Shown here: one piece after another, positions 16,536-23,493 of the stretch
Position numbering within the stretch: the first letter of the stretch is position 1
Layout of the letters: every line of letters begins with the position of its first letter
Assembly (NCBI RefSeq): GCF_016909015.1
Contig: NZ_JAFBFA010000019.1
Coordinates: 1-64,000, forward strand
Length of the DNA: 64,000 nucleotides
From: Gracilibacillus alcaliphilus
Lineage (GTDB): Bacteria; Bacillota; Bacilli; Bacillales; Amphibacillaceae
Reading direction: 5' to 3'
Made by a program: the position numbers and the translations under genes
The notes under the pieces: generated by a model
What the model was told of the DNA's origin: nothing
The model's database searches: none
What the model saw: the letters and a program-made list of their open reading frames with translations, nothing else

Positions 16536-17046
16536 CGTGGAAGGCATTTGGATTCTCCCGAAAAGCTCTCAACTTTTTTAGGTACGCATTTTCTAGTCGC
16601 AATAATTCATTCTCGCGTTCTAATTCCTCTTCGCGTGTTAACTTCTTTTCTTCTTTTTTCGTTTGTTTACTGGTTTTTTTAGACATAGAAGGTCTCCCCT
16701 TTGATCTAGGTTTCAGGCCTTCTATCCCTTGTTCTTTAAATATTTTCATCCAGCCGTTAATTAATGCAGGATTGTTCAATTTAAATTGAACAGCAGTTTT
16801 CTGATAAGAAGCACCTGTCTCTGACATAAATTGTATCGTATCTAATTTAAATTGAACAGAGTATGCTTCCTTCCTTTTTCTTCGCTTTATTCCATTCATC
16901 CCTTGTGATTTATAGGCTCTTACCCAATCTTGTAATGGTGTTTTGGAGGGTATATTGTATTTTTTTGCCAATAATTTATATCCAAGATTTCCATACAAAT
17001 ACTCGGTAACAAGCTTTATTTTAAATTCCTCACTATATTTTGCCAT
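16483..17046 (-). CDS. IS3-family orfA DNA-binding protein
   Basis: This 187-residue protein has two helix-turn-helix segments (FKIKLVTEYLYGNLGYKLLA and FKLDTIQFMSETGASYQKTA), a basic stretch (RSKGRPSMSKKTSKQTKK) and a leucine-zipper coiled coil (LTREEELERENELLRLEN). This is the IS150-type OrfA layout. The frame is intact although orfB is deleted. OrfA alone cannot transpose; in IS3 elements it can bind ends and act as inhibitor. A good start is at 17046. Whether it is expressed is unknown. Confidence 0.85.
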   Translation of the reverse strand: MAKYSEEFKIKLVTEYLYGNLGYKLLAKKYNIPSKTPLQDWVRAYKSQGMNGIKRRKRKEAYSVQFKLDTIQFMSETGASYQKTAVQFKLNNPALINGWMKIFKEQGIEGLKPRSKGRPSMSKKTSKQTKKEEKKLTREEELERENELLRLENAYLKKLRAFRENPNAFHEKHKQRWHSNSKKKDFD

Positions 17047-17125
17047 AAAAACACCCCCAAAAGTTAGTTTTCTACTCTAACTTTTGGGGGTCGGTACCTA
17101 TCGAGGTGTCTTTTTTAAAAGATCA

Positions 17126-17200
17126 GCAAGTATATTCAATGCCAGCTATTATTAGTTATTTCAGAAATATCCTCCGCAAAAGGTATGGAGAGCAAAGCAA
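17126..17200. repeat. Direct repeat flanking metA, left copy
   Basis: This stretch resembles 18619-18695 over about 75 bases in the same orientation. The best-conserved core is AGTTATTTCAGAAATATCCTCC here against AGCTATTCCAGAAATATCCT plus CC there (20 of 22). The two copies bracket metA. Confidence 0.55.
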
Positions 17201-17297
17201 CCGCTACCGGCTGACCATTTCGCTTTTCGACGTACAGGACGTACTAGTGCAGACGAGGCGATTGTCGTCGCGATGTTAGTCTGCCGAGGGGCATGCT

Positions 17298-17363
17298 CTT
17301 CAGCTAACTTTTGGCAAGAAGAGCACTTCGCAAAAGTGTTCTTCTTTTTCAAGTTAGCTGAAG
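17298..17363. repeat. Large nested inverted repeat (cruciform-forming)
   Basis: CTTCAGCTAACTT (17298-17310) pairs perfectly with AAGTTAGCTGAAG (17351-17363). Inside, AAGAAGAGCACTT (17316-17328) pairs with AAGTGTTCTTCTT (17334-17346) with one G-U. The whole makes a hairpin of 26 pairs in two blocks. The flanks (17161-17297) hold further small dyads such as GACGTACAGGACGTAC. No T run follows, so it is not a simple terminator. Confidence 0.8.
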
Positions 17364-17410
17364 CCATGACAGGCGGCATAGAAAACATTGTGAAAGTGTC
17401 TTTTGCTTGA

Positions 17411-17459
17411 ACAGATGTTGCGCTTGTACTCTTGAGTGAAAGCGACTTCTCGCAGCGGA
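17411..17459 (+). repeat. Dispersed 49-bp repeat, copy 2
   Basis: This is the second copy of the element at 269-317, with about 43 of 49 positions identical. It closes the repeat patch that runs from the IS remnant to the metA promoter region. Confidence 0.7.
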
Positions 17460-17676
17460 GATCTATCTTCTAATTCTATGGAATAATAAACTTCAGACAT
17501 TATTCTTTATTTTTAGTAGGGAAATCGTTATAATGATACTTACCTATATTTTTTCGCTAACGATTTTGATTGCGTTTTGAACCGTATTATCTGCCTGTCT
17601 CATAGTGTAAGTAAAGAAATGAGATGGGGGTATAGAAAGTTTAGATGAATGATGATGAAAAAAGGAGCTATTCAAC

Positions 17677-18582
17677 ATGCCTATTAAAGTGCCGGATTTA
17701 CTACCAGCAAAGAGTAAACTACAAGAAGAGAATATATTTGTGATGGACGAGACCCGTGCATTCAATCAGGATATTCGGCCGCTGAAAATTTTGATCTTAA
17801 ATTTGATGCCTTTGAAGCAGCAAACAGAGACACATTTGCTGCGGTTGCTAGGGAATAGCCCGTTACAACTGGAAGTAGGCTTATTACACACCAGTACACA
17901 TCAATCGAAGAATACTTCTCCGGAACATTTAAAACAATTCTATAAATCCATCGATGATGTTAAAACCAACCGTTATGACGGTTTAATTATTACTGGTGCC
18001 CCGATTGAGCTGTTACCATATGAAGAAGTGAATTACTGGGAAGAGTTAACTGAAATTATGGAATGGAGTAAAAAGAACGTCACTTCCACCTTGCATATTT
18101 GTTGGGGGGCCATGGCAGGACTCTATTATCATTTTGGGATTGATAAATATATTATGCCGCATAAATTGTCAGGTGTTTTTACACACACGGTGAATGATTC
18201 GAAGGAAAAGTTGGTCAGTGGTTTTGATGACGAATTTTTGATACCACATTCAAGGAATGCGGACATCCGCAAAGAGGACGTTGAGAAAGAGCCAGAACTT
18301 AAGATACTAAGTGAATCCGAACGTGCGGGCGTTTATTTGATTGCTTCTAAAGATGGACGGCAAATATTTACGACAGGACATCCAGAATATGACGCCTTTA
18401 CATTAAAGAGAGAGTATGATCGTGATCAGGCAGCAGGATTGGATCCGGAAGTACCAGAAAACTACTTTCCTCATGATGATCCAACACAAACACCTAAATT
18501 ACGCTGGCGCACGAATTCCAATATGTTAATTTCGAATTGGTTAAACTATTATGTTTATCAAGAAACCCCGTACGAATTATAA
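17677..18582 (+). CDS. metA: Homoserine O-acetyltransferase (MetA family)
   Basis: This 301-residue enzyme acylates the hydroxyl of homoserine in methionine synthesis. The nucleophile C142 lies in ICWGAMAG, and H235 and E237 in GHPEYD. Residue 111 is glutamate (APIELLPY) where E. coli has glycine (APLGLVEF). In published work on this family, Glu at 111 goes with acetyl-CoA use and Gly with succinyl-CoA, so I predict acetyl-homoserine as product. AAAAAGGAG precedes the ATG. No SAM riboswitch (S-box) or T-box pattern is visible in the 200 bases upstream, unlike many Bacillus methionine genes. The gene is flanked by repeats on both sides and ends at a strong terminator. Confidence 0.93.
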   Translation: MPIKVPDLLPAKSKLQEENIFVMDETRAFNQDIRPLKILILNLMPLKQQTETHLLRLLGNSPLQLEVGLLHTSTHQSKNTSPEHLKQFYKSIDDVKTNRYDGLIITGAPIELLPYEEVNYWEELTEIMEWSKKNVTSTLHICWGAMAGLYYHFGIDKYIMPHKLSGVFTHTVNDSKEKLVSGFDDEFLIPHSRNADIRKEDVEKEPELKILSESERAGVYLIASKDGRQIFTTGHPEYDAFTLKREYDRDQAAGLDPEVPENYFPHDDPTQTPKLRWRTNSNMLISNWLNYYVYQETPYEL

Positions 18583-18606
18583 AACCTCGCTTAAGCGAGG
18601 TTTTTT
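18581..18606 (+). terminator. Intrinsic terminator of metA
   Basis: AAACCTCGCTT and AAGCGAGGTTT form a perfect self-complementary stem followed by TTTTTT; the loop is minimal. Confidence 0.85.
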
Positions 18607-18618
18607 AGGTTAAGGCAG

Positions 18619-18695
18619 AAAGTATACCCAACACCAATCAGGATTAGCTATTCCAGAAATATCCTCCATAGCAGGGAAGAACAAGGCAATTGCAG
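18619..18695. repeat. Direct repeat flanking metA, right copy
   Basis: This is the partner of 17126-17200 in the same orientation. It lies just after the metA terminator. Confidence 0.55.
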
Positions 18696-18725
18696 CAGAT
18701 ACACTTCTTTGTTTAACTTATCAAT

Positions 18726-18770
18726 AAAACGCATGATGCCAGGTTAGAAGACCCTGATTTCATGCGTTTT
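18726..18770 (-). terminator. Terminator downstream of CNNM gene
   Basis: AAAACGCATGA and TCATGCGTTTT form a perfect 11-bp stem. On the minus strand it follows the stop of the 18802-20109 gene and ends in TTTTATT. Confidence 0.7.
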
Positions 18771-18801
18771 GTATGTTAGTGATCTAGCATTAATCGAAAG
18801 G

Positions 18802-20109
18802 TTACTTTAAAACTTCCAGACTAACAACTAAGATTTGGTGATTTTCCATTTCTTTTACAGTCCATTTGTGATTGGCGTCACTAAATATCTCGTCCCCTTC
18901 TTCAATTGCAGACTTTTGATATTGTAACCAGCCGCCAATTGTATCAATATCATCGTGATTTTCAAACGTCGTATTGAATAGATCTTCTAGGTCCGTTAAT
19001 AGATATCGGCCATTAAAATCATATAGGAACTCGTTAATTTGCTCCATATCGGGACGTTCATTATCATCGAATTCGTCACGGATATCTCCAACAATCTCTT
19101 CCAGGATATCTTCTAATGTTAATAATCCAGCGGTTCCACCATATTCATCAATAACTAATGCAATATGAACATGATCCAGCTGCATTTGTACTAATGCCTC
19201 TTGAAGAGATGTCTGCTCATTGATCAGTACAATATCATGTAATATATCTTCTAATTGAAAAGGCTGTGCCTTAGCAATATGAGTAAGCATTTCTTTAACA
19301 TTAATAAAGCCGATAATATGATCTTTATCATTATCTTTTGTTACTGGGAATCGAGTGAACTGGAAATTATCAGTAGTGGATAATAGATCTTCCGTTGTCA
19401 TGGATACATCTAATGTTTCCATTTGGATTCGTGGAATCATGATATCCTTTGCGACCCTTTCGTCAAAGGTAAAGATATTCTCCATATAGGAAAGCTCAGT
19501 TTCATTAATCTCACCACTATGATAACTCTGTGTCATGATAATCTTTAATTCTTCTTCTGAATGCGCTTGTTCATGGCTGGCAGGTTGTACACCAAACATA
19601 CGCAATAACACACGCGCAGAGCCGTTTAACGCCCAAATAGCAGGGAACATGATTTTTCCAAACCAAAAGAGCGGGCGAGCCAAAATAAGTGTCATTCGTT
19701 CAGCGTATTGGATCGCAAGAGTCTTTGGAGCTAACTCCCCAACAACTACGTGTAAGAATGTTACCAGCGCAAATGCTAGTACAAAGCTAATCACAGTGGA
19801 AAGGGAACTAGGTATGTTTAAACTGTCAAAAAGAGGATGTAAGATTCGCTCTACGGTTGGTTCCCCTAACCAACCGAGTCCTAATGCTGTAACCGTGATG
19901 CCGAGCTGACAGGCGGATAAATAATAATCCAGATCTGTTACCAGCTTCTTTACAATTTCTGCTGTTTTATTACCTTCTGCAATAAGCTGGTCTATCCTCG
20001 ACATTCTGACTTTCACTACAGCAAACTCTGATCCTACGAAAATTGCTGTCAAACCAATTAACAACGCTACAAGAAAAAGATTAAGTATCAACAATATACT
20101 ATCGTCCAT
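18802..20109 (-). CDS. CNNM/CorC-type (hemolysin family) transporter
   Basis: This 435-residue membrane protein has a DUF21/CNNM transmembrane domain (about residues 1-190, with VVGELAPKTLAIQ), two CBS domains (about 215-340, with DIMIPRIQMETLD, DEYGGTAGLLTLEDILEEIVGDI) and a C-terminal CorC/HlyC domain (FNGRYLLTDLEDLFN). In B. subtilis a member of this family (MpfA/YhdP) protects against magnesium excess; metal-ion efflux is the likely role. The leader is unusual: the Shine-Dalgarno GGAGGTG (20140-20134) is 24 bases from the ATG, with an 18-base perfect inverted repeat between them. A sigma-A-like promoter lies at 20264-20236. Old names such as hemolysin are misleading. Confidence 0.88.
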   Translation of the reverse strand: MDDSILLILNLFLVALLIGLTAIFVGSEFAVVKVRMSRIDQLIAEGNKTAEIVKKLVTDLDYYLSACQLGITVTALGLGWLGEPTVERILHPLFDSLNIPSSLSTVISFVLAFALVTFLHVVVGELAPKTLAIQYAERMTLILARPLFWFGKIMFPAIWALNGSARVLLRMFGVQPASHEQAHSEEELKIIMTQSYHSGEINETELSYMENIFTFDERVAKDIMIPRIQMETLDVSMTTEDLLSTTDNFQFTRFPVTKDNDKDHIIGFINVKEMLTHIAKAQPFQLEDILHDIVLINEQTSLQEALVQMQLDHVHIALVIDEYGGTAGLLTLEDILEEIVGDIRDEFDDNERPDMEQINEFLYDFNGRYLLTDLEDLFNTTFENHDDIDTIGGWLQYQKSAIEEGDEIFSDANHKWTVKEMENHQILVVSLEVLK

Positions 20110-20140
20110 TAATTTCCCTTTTTAAAGGGAATTCACCTCC
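20110..20140 (-). promoter_or_regulatory. Hairpin between Shine-Dalgarno and start codon
   Basis: On the minus strand the order is GGAGGTG (20140-20134), then TTCCCTTTAAAAAGGGAA (20131-20114), then the ATG at 20109. Without the hairpin the spacing is 24 bases, too long for initiation. If the stem folds, 6 bases remain, which is ideal. A weak second site, AAGGG within the 3' arm, is six bases from the ATG. Confidence 0.65.
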
Positions 20141-20235
20141 ATGAATAATGTAATAAAGTTAGTGGTATATCTTGCTTCAAATTTTGTTAAGAAATGCTCA
20201 TCTTCACTCATCCTTTACGATATTATGTAAGAAAA

Positions 20236-20264
20236 ACTATATAGCAAAATAAAAAGGTATGCAA
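20236..20264 (-). promoter_or_regulatory. Candidate sigma-A promoter of CNNM gene
   Basis: On the minus strand TTGCAT (20264-20259) and TATAGT (20241-20236) are spaced by 17 bases. The transcript would have a leader of about 120 bases including the hairpin next to the start codon. Confidence 0.5.
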
Positions 20265-20375
20265 ATTAAATCTACCATAAAACTCATTTTTTTTCATCTT
20301 TCATTAAACGTTTACAATTTTTTTTATCAGGAGTGAGAAACAGCGAGTTTTTTTCTGCAAAAACGATTTAGGTAC

Positions 20376-20480
20376 GTGTTCAAAAAATGGTGTGAGCCTC
20401 ATGAGATGCTTACGAATGAATCCCATGAGGAGGGCGGCTAAGGATAGCAATGTCTTGTTGATTTTGAATATCTCCTTTAA
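20376..20480. repeat. Diverged repeat of the TGTTCAAAAA family
   Basis: The segment opens TGTTCAAAAAATGG and closes with GATTTTGAATATCTCC, a loose inverted match to the ends of the element at 2934-3175. It lies in the 444-base gap between the DedA and CNNM genes, which otherwise contains only the CNNM leader. Support is weak. Confidence 0.35.
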
Positions 20481-20553
20481 CCAAGGTGTCTGCTATACCG
20501 GCTGACAGTGGACACCTCAGGTTTTATCTGCTTCCTGGCATAAAAGTCTCTAC

Positions 20554-21183
20554 TTATTTACCGCCTCGTGTCTGTTTTTTTCTAATTCTCCGTTTGTAAA
20601 AAAGATAAGCTAGGATAATGGCTCCGATGAGTAGTAAGAAATAGATAATATAAGAATAGGTATCTATCCAATCGACAATTTGTCTCCAATTTTCTCCTAA
20701 CATCACCCCAGCTGTGATCAAAAGAATATTCCAAATCAAAGTACCAATGGTGGTAAAGAATACAAATAAGGTGAAATTCATTTTAGCCATTCCCGCCGGT
20801 ATCGAAATTAGGCTTCGTATCAATGGAACCATTCGGCAAAATAGAATCGTCCAATACCCGTATTTGTTAAACCATTCATCTGCTTTATGAATATCGTGCT
20901 TAGAAATGCGCAGGATATGTCCCCATTTTTCGATAATCCTCTCCAACCTTGCTGTGTTAAGATATAAGCCGATACCATAAAGGACAACGGCACCTATCAA
21001 TGATCCAGTGGTGGCAACCGTGACGACACCCAAGACAGTTAAACTGGAATAGGTGGTCATAAACCCACTAAACGGCAGTACAATTTCGGAAGGAATAGGT
21101 GGGAAAATATTCTCTACCGCCATCATCAGTAATATACCCCAATAGCCAAACTCTTCCATAATTCTGGTGATAAATGCTTGCAT
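20554..21183 (-). CDS. DedA-family membrane protein (candidate UptA-type C55-P translocase)
   Basis: This 209-residue polytopic protein has the DedA pattern: ENIFPPIPSEIVLPFSGF near residues 24-42, a re-entrant region, and FCRMVPLIRSLISIPAGMAKM with the conserved arginines. It ends in a basic tail. Some DedA proteins (UptA in B. subtilis, formerly YngC) return undecaprenyl phosphate to the cytoplasmic leaflet. The upstream neighbour, 104 bases away on the same strand, is uppP, which makes that very lipid. The pairing supports a carrier-recycling role here. Other DedA members have less clear roles, so the substrate is inferred. Confidence 0.85.
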   Translation of the reverse strand: MQAFITRIMEEFGYWGILLMMAVENIFPPIPSEIVLPFSGFMTTYSSLTVLGVVTVATTGSLIGAVVLYGIGLYLNTARLERIIEKWGHILRISKHDIHKADEWFNKYGYWTILFCRMVPLIRSLISIPAGMAKMNFTLFVFFTTIGTLIWNILLITAGVMLGENWRQIVDWIDTYSYIIYFLLLIGAIILAYLFYKRRIRKKQTRGGK

Positions 21184-21286
21184 AAGTTCCTCCTGTATAA
21201 TGAAATGTTCGTAGTTAGCTTAGTTATGATTGGTGATCCTTATTTCTTTTATATCGATAGGGAATTAGATAATATAAAACATGTAT

Positions 21287-22099
21287 TTATAGAAAAGTTA
21301 ATGAAATAATACCCGCAATAACCATTCGATACAAGGCAAAAGGTGTTAATTTTATTTTATCAATTAATACAAGAAAGAAACGGATCGATATTAAAGCAAA
21401 GACAAAGGCGCTAATGAAACCGCAAATAAAGAACGGCAGGGCGTTCCATTGAAAATAGGCCCAGTGGTCTTTTAATGAAATAAGGCTTGCCCCCAGCATT
21501 ATTGGCACCGCCATAATAAACGTAAAATCTGCTGCGGTACGGTGACTGATTCCTAGGATTACACCACCTGAAATAGTCGATCCAGACCGGGAAAAGCCTG
21601 GCCAAAGTGATAGACACTGGAATAAACCGATCAAAAAGGCTTGTTTGATCGTCAATTGATCAATAGATTGAATAGCAGTTTGCCGCTTTGCTTTCCAATC
21701 GGCAAGCATCATCAGAATTGCCCCTGCAATTAATCCGATGACAACCGTTTTTACAGAGAAAAGGTGTGCATCGATCACATCTTCAAACAGTATCCCTAGC
21801 ACTCCTGCAGGAATCAGTCCGATAATAATATGTGTGAATGACAACCGTTTCTGTCCTTTAGGTGCATCGGAAGGTAACAGCAATTGTTTAAAACGATTCT
21901 TAAAGACAATTACTACCGCTAGAATAGAACCTAATTGAATCACAATTTTAAAAGAATTCGCCACTTCAGACGAAAAGTAGTTTTTTGATTGCAGCAGCAG
22001 GTCATCCACTATTATCATGTGTCCTGTGGAGGAAATTGGCGCAAATTCCGTTAAGCCTTCTACTACCCCTAAAATAAAAGCAATCCATAATTCTCTCAT
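21287..22099 (-). CDS. uppP: Undecaprenyl-diphosphatase (UppP/BacA)
   Basis: This 270-residue membrane enzyme removes one phosphate from undecaprenyl diphosphate, allowing the lipid carrier of wall synthesis to be reused; overexpression gives bacitracin resistance. Family motifs are present: EGLTEFAPISSTGHM near the N-terminus (catalytic glutamates and histidine) and WPGFSRSGSTISGG (the second active-site motif). Length fits the family. It is likely co-transcribed with the DedA gene. The binding site is moderate (GAGGTG, about 12 bases before the ATG). Confidence 0.95.
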   Translation of the reverse strand: MRELWIAFILGVVEGLTEFAPISSTGHMIIVDDLLLQSKNYFSSEVANSFKIVIQLGSILAVVIVFKNRFKQLLLPSDAPKGQKRLSFTHIIIGLIPAGVLGILFEDVIDAHLFSVKTVVIGLIAGAILMMLADWKAKRQTAIQSIDQLTIKQAFLIGLFQCLSLWPGFSRSGSTISGGVILGISHRTAADFTFIMAVPIMLGASLISLKDHWAYFQWNALPFFICGFISAFVFALISIRFFLVLIDKIKLTPFALYRMVIAGIISLTFL

Positions 22100-22250
22100 G
22101 GCCTGTCTTCACCTCTGTTTATTATGCTGTTATCTTGTCCCATTTAGTTACAACAATTGATATGCCACAGTTTGTTCTTATGAACCACGAGGCAAATCGT
22201 TTATCTAAAAGAAAACAGTAAACTAATGGAAGTCTTATTTTATTTTTATT

Positions 22251-22478
22251 ATGCCATGCTTAGAAATAGTCGCCTTTTGTATAAATAAAAAATGTGCAGA
22301 AGAAATAAGCTTGATAAGGAAGGCTTTTAAGGAAGAATTAGAGGTAATTAGCGGTATGGTGAATAACCGTGCAAGTTCGCTGGATGACATGATTTTCGTA
22401 TACTATATTGATACCTGTCTGATCAAGCGGCTTGCTGATTTGATAGACGGAGGCAGTAATATCATTAAAACGAAGTAA
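22251..22478 (+). CDS. Possible Spo0E-like small phosphatase
   Basis: This 75-residue frame begins MPCLEI and contains INKKCAEEISLIRKAF followed by an ASSLDDMIFVYY segment. The layout, two short helices with a degenerate SQELD-like motif ahead of an I-x-x-Y, recalls the Spo0E family that dephosphorylates Spo0A-P and delays sporulation. The motif here reads ASSLD, so it may be inactive or a divergent member. No good ribosome binding site is visible before the ATG at 22251. It could also be a chance frame. Confidence 0.35.
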   Translation: MPCLEIVAFCINKKCAEEISLIRKAFKEELEVISGMVNNRASSLDDMIFVYYIDTCLIKRLADLIDGGSNIIKTK

Positions 22479-22510
22479 TAATTTAAGCTTTTGTACAGGG
22501 GGGTGTGGTT

Positions 22511-22559
22511 AGCCGTTACTGCCTCATCTGTAAGCACCATTTCTTGTACAGTAACGGCT
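22511..22559. repeat. Perfect 11-bp inverted repeat
   Basis: AGCCGTTACTG (22511-22521) and CAGTAACGGCT (22549-22559) are exact complements with a 27-base interior. There is no T run on either side. The surrounding gap 22479-22821 otherwise holds nothing recognisable. Confidence 0.6.
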
Positions 22560-22821
22560 GTCTGGTCATATATAGTCGTTTTTTTGATAGGGAAATATTC
22601 CATAAACGGCCAGGGTCAGTAAACAAAAGCACAATGGATAGCTGAGTAGTAAACGAGTTTGTAAGGATATTCCTCCTAATAGATGTAGTAATTATATAGC
22701 ATTTTTAAATGATTATCCAATCGGAAAGAGGCAGGCAAGCATTGTGTTTTTGCCAGAGCCGCCTGATCTAGTTGCAAAATTAGCAGAAATCGATACAATA
22801 GGCTAGGGGGAGGGGATATAG

Positions 22822-23031
22822 ATGGCAGAATCAACAAAGGTACAATTGAAAGTACGAGATAATGGATCAATTCTAGTTACTGGAGATGTCGAATTAGTGG
22901 ATGCAGAAGGCAACTTATTTGAGACTAAACCTAAGTTCTCTTTGTGCAGATGCGGCGCTTCAAAGAATAAGCCATTTTGTGACGGATCACATAAGGAGAT
23001 CGGTTTTGAAGATCAAATTAGAGCGAGATAA
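22822..23031 (+). CDS. CDGSH iron-sulfur domain protein
   Basis: This 69-residue protein carries CRCGASKNKPFCDGSH, the CDGSH/mitoNEET motif that binds a 2Fe-2S cluster through three cysteines and one histidine. The N-terminal half is a short beta domain (KVQLKVRDNGSILVTGDVEL). Small soluble CDGSH proteins of bacteria are thought to act in redox or cluster transfer; no precise role is established for this one. The binding site GGGGAGGGG is six bases from the ATG. It is followed by a terminator at about 23261. Confidence 0.92.
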   Translation: MAESTKVQLKVRDNGSILVTGDVELVDAEGNLFETKPKFSLCRCGASKNKPFCDGSHKEIGFEDQIRAR

Positions 23032-23260
23032 GGTAAAAAGAAGAGGCCGGTACAAAAAAGAGTTCACGCTTGAAGCGGATGAGCTTTCGGTAGGAATACT
23101 TTATCCCAGTGCAATTGTTCGTAAGACGCACACTTCAAAATTTTATGAAATGTTAAAGAGATTTAAGTAAGGGAATGACTGCTGGCACCTGAAAAGTTTC
23201 ATTACACAGGGAGGCATTATGAGGATAGAGCGAGCTTCAGCTTAAAATTTTATCCGAAAA

Positions 23261-23297
23261 AAGGAGGGCGATCTCATTTATGGATCTGCCCTCTTTT
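23261..23297 (+). terminator. Intrinsic terminator before amt
   Basis: GAGGGCGATC and GATCTGCCCTC pair with one bulged T, followed by TTTT. It lies between the CDGSH gene and the amt promoter. Confidence 0.65.
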
Positions 23298-23393
23298 GAT
23301 TAACCAATCCTTTAATTTGGCTAATCAAAATCATTCTGCTATCTATTATAACAATCTTATTAAACGCTGTTATATAGAAAGTTTGAAAAACCT

Positions 23394-23410
23394 TGTCAGA
23401 TTATCTTACA
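23394..23410 (+). promoter_or_regulatory. TnrA/GlnR box upstream of amt
   Basis: The 17 bases read TGTCAGATTATCTTACA, an exact fit to TGTNAN7TNACA, the site of TnrA and GlnR in Bacillus. Its centre is about 51 bases before the start site expected from TACAAT at 23441-23446, the spacing seen at TnrA-activated promoters. Confidence 0.8.
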
Positions 23411-23417
23411 CATCAAT

Positions 23418-23446
23418 TGTGGAAAAGTGTTCCCATAATCTACAAT
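23418..23446 (+). promoter_or_regulatory. amt promoter (weak -35)
   Basis: TACAAT at 23441-23446 is a good -10; the -35 position (TGTGGA, 17-base spacer) is poor. This fits a promoter that depends on the activator bound at 23394-23410. Confidence 0.55.
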
Positions 23447-23493
23447 ATAAATAACTTAAGATGTTAAAAAAGTTGACAAGGGGAGAAAAGTAA

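Larger units (their letters stand above)
16264..17095 (-). mobile_element. Internally deleted IS3-family (IS150-like) element
   Basis: The element keeps a complete orfA (16483-17046), the first about 35 and last about 60 residues of orfB, and the orfA-proximal end, where ACCCCCAAAAGTTAG and CTAACTTTTGGGGG form an inverted pair (17052-17088). The transposase core with the DDE residues is missing, and no matching inverted end is visible near 16240-16264. It is therefore not autonomous. It sits between ypjP and the repeat patch upstream of metA. Confidence 0.85.

Noticed and set aside
17161..17388. 75-codon minus-strand frame
   Set aside because: It lies across the nested inverted repeat; its residues only mirror the palindromes.
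17460..17676. S-box (SAM) riboswitch or T-box before metA
   Set aside because: Neither the conserved S-box blocks nor a T-box sequence (AGGGTGGNACCGCG) is present.
20110..20553. M-box or yybP-ykoY riboswitch before the CNNM transporter
   Set aside because: None of the conserved blocks of these metal riboswitches could be found; only the small hairpin next to the start codon remains.
22479..22821. Minus-strand gene at 22403-22603
   Set aside because: No binding site, and the frame merely spans the inverted repeat.
23008..23170. Short plus-strand frame following the CDGSH gene (KVKRRGRYKKEF segment)
   Set aside because: It overlaps the CDGSH gene without a good start; basic composition only, no recognised family. 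It may be a gene remnant but I cannot support it.
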